Below, one piece after another: positions 48,633-56,579 of a DNA stretch of 64,000 nt. The first letter of the stretch is position 1. Each line of letters begins with the position of its first letter. The notes beneath the pieces are model-generated. The model had not been told where the DNA came from, made no database searches, and saw only the letters and a program-made list of their open reading frames with translations. A program made the translations under genes and the position numbers. Origin of the DNA: Variibacter gotjawalensis (lineage in GTDB: Bacteria > Pseudomonadota > Alphaproteobacteria > Rhizobiales > Xanthobacteraceae); contig NZ_AP014946.1 of assembly GCF_002355335.1 (NCBI RefSeq), positions 1,875,501-1,939,500 on the forward strand, written 5' to 3'.

Positions 48633-48817
48633 TTCTCATCCTCTCGCTCGAGCTTGCGCTGATCCAAGAAGCTCCGGGCCGTTTGTTTTTGTGCCGCCTC
48701 CAGCTTTTTGTCGGCTTTGCTGCGGCCAAAGCGGGCTCGATTTTCCGCCGCCACAGACTCTTGCTTCTCTCGGATCGCTTGCTTTCGCGCCTTCTTGAAA
48801 TTGATGACCTCGGTCAT
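48629..48817 (-). CDS. DUF4169 family protein
   Basis: 62 aa, highly charged and helical: VINFKKARKQAIREKQE, AENRARFGRSKADKKLEA, LDQRKLERE. This is the DUF4169 pattern, an uncharacterised short alphaproteobacterial family usually next to a ribbon-helix-helix gene, as here (4-nt overlap). TACAAT on the minus strand at 48850-48845 is a possible -10 element about 28 nt upstream of the ATG. Function unknown; RNA or protein binding by its basic helix is only a guess. Confidence 0.85.
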   Translation of the reverse strand: MTEVINFKKARKQAIREKQESVAAENRARFGRSKADKKLEAAQKQTARSFLDQRKLEREDEK

Positions 48818-48927
48818 TTTGCCTATGACTGCTGCGACAACACTATTGTACTACTGTCTAGACGCGTAAAAGTTCCCGGTCTCGCGAAAAATGGGTGCCC
48901 GGTTACACGGATAGTTGAAGGTCGCGT

Positions 48928-50322
48928 CTAGTTCTCAGGTTTGGTCATCTTTTCGGGTCTGACCAGGCGGTCAAATTCCACCGCGTTAATGAGCCCGGAC
49001 GCCACTGCCTCTTCTTTAAGCGTGGTTCCATTCTTGTGTGCGGTCTTCGCAATTTTAGCCGCGTTGTCGTAGCCGATTTTCGGCGCTAGCGCCGTGACCA
49101 GCATCAGCGAGCGGCGCATCAGCTCGTCGATCTGCTGGCGATTCGCTTCGATGCCGACGACGCAACGATCCGTGAATGAACGCGCCGCGTCGGCGAGCAG
49201 TCGAACCGATTGCAGGAAAGCGTACGCCATCACGGGCTTGTAAACGTTGAGTTCGAAATGGCCCTGGCTCGCTGCCACCGTCACGGTGGTCTGATTGCCG
49301 AACACCTGACAGCACACCATCGTCAGCGCTTCGCACTGCGTCGGGTTGACCTTGCCCGGCATGATCGACGAGCCCGGCTCGTTCTCCGGCAGGATCAACT
49401 CGCCGAGACCCGAGCGCGGCCCTGAACCGAGAAAGCGAATATCGTTCGCGATCTTGAACAGCGCCGTCGCGGTCGCGTTGAGTGCACCGTGCGCGTAAGC
49501 GTAGCCATCATTGCCGGCGAGCGCTTCGAACTTATTCGGCGCGGTGACGAACGGCAGTTTCGTGATCGCGGCGACGCGCGTTGCGAAAGCCTTCGCGAAG
49601 GCGCGGCGGCTGTTGAGACCGGTGCCGACGGCGGTGCCGCCTTGCGCGAGCGGATAGAGCGCGGACAGCGATGCCTTGACGCGCGTGCGTGCGTTCTTCA
49701 CCTGTGCGACGTAACCGGAGAATTCTTGACCGAGCGTCAGCGGCGTTGCGTCCTGCGTATGCGTGCGGCCGATCTTCACGATTTTCGCGAAGGCCTTGCT
49801 CTTCTTATCGAGCGCTGCAGCGAGATGATCGAGGGCAGGGAGCAGTTCGACATTGATCGCGATCGCGGCCGCGATATGCATCGCGGTCGGATAGCTGTCG
49901 TTCGACGACTGGCCCATGTTGACGTGATCGTTCGGATGGATCGGCGACTTCTGCCCGCGCGTGCCGCCGAGCATTTCGTTCGCGCGGTTCGCGATAACCT
50001 CGTTGGCATTCATGTTCGATTGCGTGCCGGACCCGGTCTGCCACACCACGAGCGGAAACTCTGCATCGTGCTCGCCGTCGATCACTTCCTGCGCGGCCGC
50101 GACGATCGCTTTTGCGCGCTTGCCGTCGAGATCGCGCAGCTTCTGGTTTGTCTCGGCGGCGGCGCGCTTGACGATGCCGAATGCACGCACGACGCCGATC
50201 GGCATCTTCTCGATCCCGATCGGGAAATTCTCGAGCGAGCGCTGAGTCTGCGCGCCCCACAGGCGGGCGGAATCGACTTCGATCGGACCGAACGTATCGG
50301 TCTCGATGCGGGACTTGGCCAT
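48928..50322 (-). CDS. fumC: Fumarate hydratase class II (FumC)
   Basis: 464 aa, the usual length. Reversible hydration of fumarate to malate in the TCA cycle by an Fe-independent homotetramer. [26 protein letters not shown] at the N-terminus, [46 protein letters not shown] and the fumarase/aspartase signature [15 protein letters not shown] are all present. Located just downstream of sspB on the same strand; a 44-nt gap suggests co-transcription. Confidence 0.97.
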   Translation of the reverse strand: MAKSRIETDTFGPIEVDSARLWGAQTQRSLENFPIGIEKMPIGVVRAFGIVKRAAAETNQKLRDLDGKRAKAIVAAAQEVIDGEHDAEFPLVVWQTGSGTQSNMNANEVIANRANEMLGGTRGQKSPIHPNDHVNMGQSSNDSYPTAMHIAAAIAINVELLPALDHLAAALDKKSKAFAKIVKIGRTHTQDATPLTLGQEFSGYVAQVKNARTRVKASLSALYPLAQGGTAVGTGLNSRRAFAKAFATRVAAITKLPFVTAPNKFEALAGNDGYAYAHGALNATATALFKIANDIRFLGSGPRSGLGELILPENEPGSSIMPGKVNPTQCEALTMVCCQVFGNQTTVTVAASQGHFELNVYKPVMAYAFLQSVRLLADAARSFTDRCVVGIEANRQQIDELMRRSLMLVTALAPKIGYDNAAKIAKTAHKNGTTLKEEAVASGLINAVEFDRLVRPEKMTKPEN

Positions 50323-50366
50323 GGTAGATCCTCGGACGACGAAGCGAGCGGCGGCTGGCTTCGAAA

Positions 50367-50912
50367 TTATTTCTTACGGAAGCGGTCGAACTGCACGACT
50401 TCGGCGCCGCCGCTCGGCGGTGCGTCGGGCTCGGATGACTTCTCGGCAACCGGCAGCTTCACGGGCGCTTCCGGCGTTTCGGTTTTCTCGACGAGGGTCG
50501 GAACGGCAGCGGGCGCTTTCGCCGCGTCTGCGGCCTCTTCGCCGTCCTGCGCTTCCTGAGCGACTTCAAATTCCAAGCCGAACTGCACGGAGGGATCGAA
50601 GAACGCCTTCATCGCATCGAACGGGATGAAGAGCTTTTCCGGCACGCCCTTGAACGACAGGCCGACCTCGATGCCGCTATCGGTCACTGCGAGGTCCCAA
50701 AACTGATGCTGCAGCACCACCGTCATCTCTTCAGGATGATGCTCGCGCAAACGCGGCGACATCTTTACGCCCGGCGCCTGCGTATAGAATGCGATGAAGA
50801 AGTGATGATCGCCCGGCAAGCCGTTGCGCGCCGCATCGGCGACGACTTTCTTCACGACGCCGCGCAGCGCGTCGCGGACCAGGAGATCGTAACGGATTTG
50901 ATCAAGTGACAT
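50367..50912 (-). CDS. sspB: SspB, ClpXP adaptor for ssrA-tagged proteins (alphaproteobacterial type)
   Basis: 181 aa from ATG 50912 ([11 protein letters not shown]); an in-frame start at 50942 adds ten unlikely residues. The N-terminal substrate-binding domain ([39 protein letters not shown] region, then [22 protein letters not shown]) is followed by an acidic, Ala/Pro/Glu-rich flexible linker and a basic C-terminal [10 protein letters not shown], which by analogy is the XB peptide that docks on ClpX. It tethers tmRNA-tagged proteins to ClpXP. The permuted tmRNA gene lies about 115 bases upstream on the same strand. Confidence 0.93.
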   Translation of the reverse strand: MSLDQIRYDLLVRDALRGVVKKVVADAARNGLPGDHHFFIAFYTQAPGVKMSPRLREHHPEEMTVVLQHQFWDLAVTDSGIEVGLSFKGVPEKLFIPFDAMKAFFDPSVQFGLEFEVAQEAQDGEEAADAAKAPAAVPTLVEKTETPEAPVKLPVAEKSSEPDAPPSGGAEVVQFDRFRKK

Positions 50913-51027
50913 TATGCTTTGCCTCGGCGGCGAATTCCGCACGGCTGGGCGCGTCGCGCAAGTCCCAAATTTCGCATGGATTCGCGCCGTGCATCTGCAG
51001 AATTTTTGGTGGCGGTTTGATGAAAGT

Positions 51028-51349
51028 GGAGGCTTCTGTTGCCAGGTGCCTCCGAACCCCGCCTAACGCGGCTAAGCGTTAGGGCTTAATTTCGGTATTT
51101 CAAACTGCGTTACGCAGCCTGAGCAACCGGAGCGTAGTTGTCATTGGCAACTATGCGAATGGCCCGATATCGGCGGATACCATGCCGGGCAAAAGCGCGC
51201 TCTTTACACCCTCGTCGATCCTATTTCGCCCCCGCCAAAACCCAGACCTTGGAACGCTTCTGGGCTTTGGTGGAGGCGCCGGGTACTGCCCCCGGGTCCG
51301 AATGGCTTATTGCAACGGCCGTTTATCACCATAGTCGGCTTGCGCCGAC
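51028..51349 (-). ncRNA. ssrA: Two-piece (circularly permuted) tmRNA gene
   Basis: Read on the minus strand. The acceptor piece comes first: hairpin GTCGGC-GCAA-GCCGAC (51349-51334), then a T-arm (GGACCCGGGGGCAGTACCCGG) and CGCCTCCACCA ending at 51268 with encoded CCA. After a ~35-nt spacer the coding piece begins at 51233 with GGGGGCG, which pairs as a 7-bp acceptor stem with CGCCUCC (one G-U). The tag frame at 51148-51110 reads ANDNYAPVAQAA-stop, so the appended tag would be A+ANDNYAPVAQAA. The end hairpin is GGAGGC...GCCTCC (51053-51028). Exact processing ends are inferred. tmRNA rescues stalled ribosomes with SmpB and marks the product for ClpXP. Confidence 0.95.
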
Positions 51350-51356
51350 GCTTCGG

Positions 51357-51362
51357 AATATA
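51357..51362 (-). promoter_or_regulatory. Candidate -10 element of the tmRNA gene
   Basis: TATATT on the minus strand (51362-51357), 8 nt upstream of the first acceptor-piece hairpin, a good place for a transcription start near 51350. The -35 region (about TTCCTT) is weak. Confidence 0.45.
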
Positions 51363-51470
51363 GGGACAGATCGTGGCCGAAGGAAGAGCCGCAATTTCGG
51401 TGTGTGCGAAAGGGCTTAACGATATCCGCGCTCTTGGCTGCGGCTTCGCTCAGGAGTAGTGCGTTTGGCG

Positions 51471-52034
51471 ATGTCCGAGCCAATGCAACCTGCCGAAATC
51501 CCGACCGTACGCGAGCTGTTCGTTGCGTTCGTCCTCGCGGGGCTGTCGGGCTTCGGCGGCGTGTTGCCGTTCGCGCGCCGCATGATGGTGGAGCAGCGCC
51601 GCTGGCTGACGCCTGAGGAGTTCAATGAGCTCTTCTCGCTCTCGCAATTCGTTCCGGGACCGAACGTACTCAATATGTCGGTGATCTACGGCTCGCGCTG
51701 CCGCGGCCCGATCGGGGCGATCGCGGCCGCCGGCGGCTTGCTGGCGGCGCCCGTCGCCATCGTGATCGCGCTTGCGGCGCTGTACGGCCTCTACGGCGAC
51801 GTCGGCGCGCTGCCGCGCATTCTCGCCGGCGTCGCGGCGGCGGCGGCCGGGCTGATCATCGCGGCGAGCGCCCGCATGGTGCAGCCGCTCATCAGCCGCC
51901 ATACGGGACCGGCGCCTTTTGTCGCAGCCGCGGTCTTCGTCGGCTTCGGGATTCTGCGCGTGCCTATGTGGTGGGTCATCGCGGCGGCGCTGCCGCTCAG
52001 CATCGTGCTCACAGTCTGGTGGCGGGGGCGCTGA
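51471..52034 (+). CDS. Chromate transporter, N-terminal half protein
   Basis: 187 aa from ATG 51471; a TTG at 51465 has better spacing (8 nt) to AGGAG at 51452-51456, and a GTG at 51459 is also in frame. About five membrane helices. FVLAGLSGFGGVLPFARRMMVEQRRWLTPEEFNELFSLSQFVPGPN is the chromate-transport domain signature (GFGG ... PGPN). CHR proteins export chromate by antiport, or may carry sulfate-like anions. The second half is a separate gene overlapping by one base, the paired short-chain form. Divergent from ssrA. Confidence 0.9.
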   Translation: MSEPMQPAEIPTVRELFVAFVLAGLSGFGGVLPFARRMMVEQRRWLTPEEFNELFSLSQFVPGPNVLNMSVIYGSRCRGPIGAIAAAGGLLAAPVAIVIALAALYGLYGDVGALPRILAGVAAAAAGLIIAASARMVQPLISRHTGPAPFVAAAVFVGFGILRVPMWWVIAAALPLSIVLTVWWRGR

Positions 52035-52561
52035 TGCAGGCCAACCCGGTCACAACGCTCATCCTGCACTTCATGCTGCTGTCGATCTTGGCTGTCGGAG
52101 GCGCCAACAGCGTGATCCCCGAGATGCATCGGCTGGTCGTCGAGAACAATGCGTGGATGACCGACCGGCAGTTCGCCGATCTCTTCGCGATTGCACAAAT
52201 CGCGCCGGGGCCGAACATCATCATCGTCACTCTGATCGGCTATCAAGTCGCGGGAATCGTTGGAGCACTCGCAACGACCGCCGCGATGTGCCTGCCGAGC
52301 TGTCTGCTCGTCTATGCAACCGACTTCGGCTGGCAACATTTTCGTGAAGCGAAGTGGCGAATTGTTTTGCAGGCCGCAATCGTACCGGTGTCGGTTGGCT
52401 TGATTGCTGCGAGTGCGCTCATTGTCGCGCAGACAGCCGACGCGTCGTGGACCGCTGTGGCTATTACACTTGCGACTGCCGGGGTTGCCTATTTTACGCG
52501 CTTGCACCCGTTATGGATGTTCGCTCTTGCTGCTGTGCTTGGGTACGTCGGGCTGACCTAG
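52034..52561 (+). CDS. Chromate transporter, C-terminal half protein
   Basis: 175 aa from ATG 52034, whose A is the last base of the preceding stop. It carries the second chromate-transport domain: ILAVGGANSVIPEMHRLVVENNAWMTDRQFADLFAIAQIAPGPN, with the same G-G...A-P-G-P-N pattern as its partner, and about five helices. The two halves probably form a heterodimer with inverted topology (known for short-chain CHR pairs). It is followed by 92 bases and then the TTT transporter genes. Confidence 0.9.
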   Translation: MQANPVTTLILHFMLLSILAVGGANSVIPEMHRLVVENNAWMTDRQFADLFAIAQIAPGPNIIIVTLIGYQVAGIVGALATTAAMCLPSCLLVYATDFGWQHFREAKWRIVLQAAIVPVSVGLIAASALIVAQTADASWTAVAITLATAGVAYFTRLHPLWMFALAAVLGYVGLT

Positions 52562-52653
52562 TTCGTCGTGGTTTCGACTTTACGCATATGGATTTCAATA
52601 TCCGGTTGTGTTTAAGCTCAAGCGGGACAGCATAAGAAAATGCGGGGGAGCTC

Positions 52654-53298
52654 GTGGTGGAAGACACCAAAACAGTAGCGCGTACAGGTCCGTTTGCTTT
52701 CATCCGGAATCCTGAAGATTTTTGGGGCGGCTTGGTGCTGATCCTGTTTGCGGTTTTCGCCTGGTGGGCGACCCGCACACTTCCTGGACAGCAAGGTTTT
52801 GCCTTCGGGCCCGGCACGGCGCCGCGCCTATTCATGGTGTTGCTCGCCCTGAACGGCCTCGCCATCATGGCGACCGGCATCTTCACCGATGGTAACGACG
52901 TCCACTATTCGTGGAAGAGCGCGGTCTTCATCGTCGTCGTCGCTGCTATCTGGCTGGCGATCGAACGCGGCATGTGGGCGATCGGCCAGGGCGCCAACGG
53001 TTACATGGTCGCCACCGTCGTGATCGCTGCAGCGTCTCTGCTGATGATCCCAACGCTCGATCGCTTAGAGCTGCGCGGCGTCTTCTTCATCGTTTTGTCG
53101 GTGTGCCTGTTCGCCGCCTGCATTCGCACGCTCGGCCTCGTGGTCTCAACGTTCCTTCTTGTGTTCGTCTCCTCTGCGGCGACCAACGAAGTCAAATGGG
53201 TCCAGGCGGCGATCTGGGGTGTCGTGATGGCTGCGTTCTGCGCGATCCTCTTCCCGTACGTGCTCAATCTGCCCATGCAGTTGTGGCCGCGGTTCTAG
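52654..53298 (+). CDS. tctB: Tripartite tricarboxylate transporter small permease TctB
   Basis: 214 aa with a GTG start (a second GTG follows) and G-rich Shine-Dalgarno at 52644-52650. Four predicted membrane helices; FWGGLVLILFAVFAWWATRTLPGQQGFAFGPGTAPRLFMVLLALNG is the typical TctB opening. It forms the membrane complex with TctA. The TctA gene starts 13 nt downstream. Short, variable family, so recognised partly through context. Confidence 0.88.
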   Translation: MVEDTKTVARTGPFAFIRNPEDFWGGLVLILFAVFAWWATRTLPGQQGFAFGPGTAPRLFMVLLALNGLAIMATGIFTDGNDVHYSWKSAVFIVVVAAIWLAIERGMWAIGQGANGYMVATVVIAAASLLMIPTLDRLELRGVFFIVLSVCLFAACIRTLGLVVSTFLLVFVSSAATNEVKWVQAAIWGVVMAAFCAILFPYVLNLPMQLWPRF

Positions 53299-53311
53299 GG
53301 AGTAGAAAAAC

Positions 53312-54811
53312 ATGGAACTCCTACAGAACCTCGCACTCGGTTTCGGCGTCGCAGTCACGCCGCTCAACCTGGGCCTCTGTCTGCTCGGCGCGCTCGTGGG
53401 AACGCTCGTCGGCGTGCTCCCGGGCATCGGCCCGCTCGCAACCATCGCGATGCTGCTGCCGATCACCTTCGGTTTGCCGCCGGTCGGCGCGCTCATCATG
53501 CTCGCCGGCATCTACTACGGCGCCATGTATGGCGGATCGACCACGGCCATCCTGGTCAATCTGCCCGGCGAATCCGCGTCAGTGGTCACAACGCTCGACG
53601 GCCACCAGATGGCGAAACAGGGCCGCGCCGGCCCGGCGCTTGCCATCGCGGCCCTCGGCTCGTTCTTCGCCGGCTGCGTTGCAACCGTCGTCGTCGCAAT
53701 TCTCGGTAAACCGCTGACTGCCGTTGCGTTGAAGTTCGGCCCTGCCGAATACTTCTCGCTGATGGTGCTCGGCCTCGTCTTCGCGGTCGTGCTCGCCAAG
53801 GACTCGGTGCCGAAGGCGATCGCGATGATCCTGTTCGGTCTGCTGCTTTCGATGGTCGGTACCGACATCGAAACCGGCCAGACCCGCATGACCTTCGACG
53901 TCATCGAGTTGTCGGACGGCATCGGCTTCGTCGCCGTTGCCATGGGCATCTTCGGTTTCGCCGAGATCATGCGCAATCTCTGGGTCAGCCAGGATCGCGA
54001 TCTCGTCCAGCAGAAGATCACCGGCCTCATGCCGACCAAGAAGGACTTGCTCGAGGCGACTCCGGCAGTCATCCGCGGCACGCTCCTCGGTTCGCTCCTC
54101 GGCATTCTGCCGGGCGGCGGCACGATCCTCGCGGCCTTCGGCTCCTACACGCTGGAGAAGAAGCTCGCGAAAGATCCGCGCCGCTTCGGCCGCGGCGCCA
54201 TCGAAGGCGTCGCCGGTCCGGAAAGCGCGAACAACGCTGCCTCGCAGACCTCGTTCATCCCGCTGCTGACGCTCGGCATCCCGCCGAATGCCGTCATGGC
54301 GCTGATGGTCGGCGCGATGACCATTCACGGCATCGTCCCGGGCCCGCAGGTCATGACCAAACAGCCGGAACTCTTCTGGGGCCTCATCGCCTCGATGTGG
54401 ATCGGCAACCTGATGCTGGTCGTCATCAACCTACCGCTGGTCGGTCTCTGGGTGCGCCTCCTGCGCGTCCCGTACCGCCTGCTGTTCCCGATGATCCTGG
54501 TGTTCTGCTGTATCGGCGTTTACTCGCTCAACAACACACCGTTCGACGTGGTGTTGACGGCGTTGTTCGCTCTGATCGGCTATTGGCTGCTCAAGCATAA
54601 CTTCGAGCCGGCTCCGATGCTGCTCGGCTTCGTCCTGGGCCCGCTGATGGAAGAAAACCTGCGCCGCGCCATGCTGCTCTCGCGTGGTGACGCGACGGTA
54701 TTCTTCACCCGGCCGATCTCGGCCGTCATCATGGTGCTCTCGATCTTCCTCCTCATCGTCGCTTTGCTGCCGATGATCCGGAAGCGCCGCGAGGAAGTCT
54801 TCGTCGAGTAA
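53312..54811 (+). CDS. tctA: Tripartite tricarboxylate transporter large permease TctA
   Basis: 499 aa with about 12 helices. LVGTLVGVLPGIGPLATIAMLLPITFG, YYGAMYGGSTTAILVNLPGE and GILPGGGTILAAFGSYTLEKKL plus PNAVMALMVGAMTIHGIVPGP are the conserved TctA segments. It imports tricarboxylates or other organic acids with Na+ or H+, using the periplasmic TctC for capture. GGGAGT lies upstream of the start. A hairpin and the tctC gene follow. Substrate unknown. Confidence 0.95.
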   Translation: MELLQNLALGFGVAVTPLNLGLCLLGALVGTLVGVLPGIGPLATIAMLLPITFGLPPVGALIMLAGIYYGAMYGGSTTAILVNLPGESASVVTTLDGHQMAKQGRAGPALAIAALGSFFAGCVATVVVAILGKPLTAVALKFGPAEYFSLMVLGLVFAVVLAKDSVPKAIAMILFGLLLSMVGTDIETGQTRMTFDVIELSDGIGFVAVAMGIFGFAEIMRNLWVSQDRDLVQQKITGLMPTKKDLLEATPAVIRGTLLGSLLGILPGGGTILAAFGSYTLEKKLAKDPRRFGRGAIEGVAGPESANNAASQTSFIPLLTLGIPPNAVMALMVGAMTIHGIVPGPQVMTKQPELFWGLIASMWIGNLMLVVINLPLVGLWVRLLRVPYRLLFPMILVFCCIGVYSLNNTPFDVVLTALFALIGYWLLKHNFEPAPMLLGFVLGPLMEENLRRAMLLSRGDATVFFTRPISAVIMVLSIFLLIVALLPMIRKRREEVFVE

Positions 54812-54837
54812 TCACGGAAGCGTTATTCGCAACCATA

Positions 54838-54870
54838 ACGGGCGGCTTCGCTTGATCGCGGGCCGCCCGT
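54838..54870 (+). terminator. Hairpin after tctA
   Basis: ACGGGCGGC (54838-54846) pairs with GCCGCCCGT (54862-54870), loop of 15 nt, without a T-tract. As it lies between tctA and tctC it may reduce read-through or stabilise the upstream message, so that tctC, needed in excess, is expressed separately (inference). Confidence 0.5.
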
Positions 54871-54969
54871 AGTGCATTTGGCGGGGAAAGATCATGGGGT
54901 TGACCATGGTCGGATGGCTGGGCAGGGGGCCCGCCGTCCAGAAATGATCCATTCAGGGAGGAGTTCTTA

Positions 54970-55956
54970 ATGCGATTTCCGCGTTTCGCCGGCTTGCTTG
55001 CCGGTGCAGCACTTTCGGTTCTTGGTTTGGGCGCAGCGTCGGCTCAGGATTATCCGAGCCGCCCCGTCACCGTCATCGTGCCGTTCGCGGCCGGCGGCCC
55101 GACGGACGTCATCACCCGTATCGTCACCGAGCATATGTCGCGCACGCTCGGGCAGCAGCTGATCGTCGAAAACGTCGTCGGTGCCGGTGGCACGACGGCC
55201 TCAACCCGCGCTAAGCGCGCCGCGCCGGACGGCTACACGATCATGACGGGCCACATGGGCACGCATGCTGCGTCGGTCGGTCTCTATCCGAACCTGCAGT
55301 ATGATCCGCGCACGGATTTCGAGCCGCTCGGCATGCTCGCCGGCACGCCGATCCTGATCCTCGCCAAGAAGGATTTTCCGGCGAAGGATCTCAAGGAATT
55401 CGTCACCTACGTGAAGGCGAATGCCGCCAAGCTCAACAACGCGCATGCGGGCGTCGGCTCGGTGTCGTTCACCACCTGCCTCTATCTCAACCACATTCTC
55501 GGCGCGAAGCCGGCCCCGATTCCGTTCGGCGGCACGGGTCCGTCGATGAATGCACTCGTTGCCGGTCAGGTCGATTACATGTGCGACCAGATCGTCAACG
55601 CGGTTCCGCAGATCAAGGGCGGCACCATCAAGGCTTACGCGATCGCGACGGCCGAGCGTAACCCGGCGCTGCCGGACGTTCCGACCACGAAGGAGGCCGG
55701 TCTTCCCGAGTATGTCGCTTCCGCTTGGAACGCGATGTTCGCGCCGAAGGGCACGCCGAAGCCGATCGTCGATAAGCTCAACGCCGCGATCGTCAAGGCG
55801 CTCGACGACGAGAACGTGCGCAAGCGTCTGCTCGAACTCGGCAGCGACATTCCGCAAGGCAAGGATCGCACTCCGGAAGCGCTCGGCGCTTTCGTGAAGG
55901 CCGAAGTCGACAAGTGGACGCCGATCACCAAGGCCGCCGCAGAGCCGCAGAAGTAA
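54970..55956 (+). CDS. tctC: Tripartite tricarboxylate transporter substrate-binding protein TctC (Bug family)
   Basis: 328 aa with signal peptide (MRFPRFAGLLAGAALSVLGL...) cleaved at about ASA-QD. The mature start DYPSRPVTVIVPFAAGGPTDV is the Bug/TctC hallmark; GYTIMTGHMGTHA and PFGGTGPSMNALVAGQVDYMC follow. Periplasmic receptor for the TctAB permease just upstream. AGGAG precedes the ATG. Strongly similar to the protein encoded at 56580-57566. Ends with a good intrinsic terminator. Confidence 0.95.
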   Translation: MRFPRFAGLLAGAALSVLGLGAASAQDYPSRPVTVIVPFAAGGPTDVITRIVTEHMSRTLGQQLIVENVVGAGGTTASTRAKRAAPDGYTIMTGHMGTHAASVGLYPNLQYDPRTDFEPLGMLAGTPILILAKKDFPAKDLKEFVTYVKANAAKLNNAHAGVGSVSFTTCLYLNHILGAKPAPIPFGGTGPSMNALVAGQVDYMCDQIVNAVPQIKGGTIKAYAIATAERNPALPDVPTTKEAGLPEYVASAWNAMFAPKGTPKPIVDKLNAAIVKALDDENVRKRLLELGSDIPQGKDRTPEALGAFVKAEVDKWTPITKAAAEPQK

Positions 55957-55982
55957 TCGCTCGCGCGACTGCGAGGACATCA

Positions 55983-56011
55983 CGGCGGGCAGCAATGCCC
56001 GCCGTTTTCTT
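55983..56011 (+). terminator. Rho-independent terminator after tctC
   Basis: CGGCGGGCA (55983-55991), loop GCAA, TGCCCGCCG (55996-56004), then TTTTCTT. Perfect 9-bp GC-rich stem with T-tract 27 nt after the stop: the clearest intrinsic terminator of the window. Confidence 0.88.
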
Positions 56012-56025
56012 TCGGGAGCAGAGCC

Positions 56026-56526
56026 ATGGTTCGCCGCGACGAAATCCGCACCAACGAAGTCGGCGTCGAGATGCCGCCGGCGACCGACGCAGGGCTAATC
56101 TATATCGGCCGCATCCGCACGCCGTGGACGGATCGTTTGACGTGTCCGCGCCAAGGCCGTCTCGATGGTCCGCTGTGCACGATCGAGATCTTCGAGCCGT
56201 GGGTCGCGGCACTCGCGGAGATCGAGCGCTACGAGCGGCTCGAAGTCTTGTATTGGCTCGACAAGTCGCGCCGCGATCTCGTGTTGCAAAGCCCCGCCAG
56301 CGACGGCACCGTGCGCGGCACATTCAGCTTGCGCACGCCGGTGCGGCCCAACCCGATCGGCACCAGCATCGCGTTACTCGTCGGCGTCGAAGGCAATGTC
56401 GTGAAGGTGCGCGGTCTCGATTGCCTCGATGGCACGCCGCTGCTCGATCTGAAGCCGGATCGTACGTTGTTCACGCCGATCGCACCGCGGCAGCCGGGTG
56501 ACGACGAGGTCGGCGGGCCGGGTTGA
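56026..56526 (+). CDS. trmO: tRNA-Thr (GGU) A37 N6-methyltransferase TrmO (TsaA family)
   Basis: 166 aa. GLIYIGRIRTPWTDRLTCPRQG, IEIFEPWVAALAEIERYERLEVLYWLDKS and RTPVRPNPIGTSIALLVG are the TsaA/TrmO beta-barrel motifs (R-x-P-x-R-P-N-P-I-G). The family methylates N6 of t6A37 in tRNA-Thr using SAM. It sits between two tctC paralogues and overlaps the long open frame of the second by 4 nt; that frame's real start is later, at 56580. Confidence 0.9.
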   Translation: MVRRDEIRTNEVGVEMPPATDAGLIYIGRIRTPWTDRLTCPRQGRLDGPLCTIEIFEPWVAALAEIERYERLEVLYWLDKSRRDLVLQSPASDGTVRGTFSLRTPVRPNPIGTSIALLVGVEGNVVKVRGLDCLDGTPLLDLKPDRTLFTPIAPRQPGDDEVGGPG

Positions 56527-56579
56527 CCATCGCGACGATGCGGCGCACCGTCCCACGAAATAACGCGGGAAATAAAAAA

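Noticed and set aside
48312-48817. Toxin-antitoxin module
   Set aside because: A ribbon-helix-helix protein with a small partner suggests this, but the partner is DUF4169, without a known toxin fold, and it precedes rather than follows the predicted antitoxin-like gene.
51138-51419. 93-codon + strand frame across 51.1-51.4 kb
   Set aside because: Lies opposite the permuted tmRNA gene, whose paired acceptor stem, CCA and tag frame explain the sequence better.
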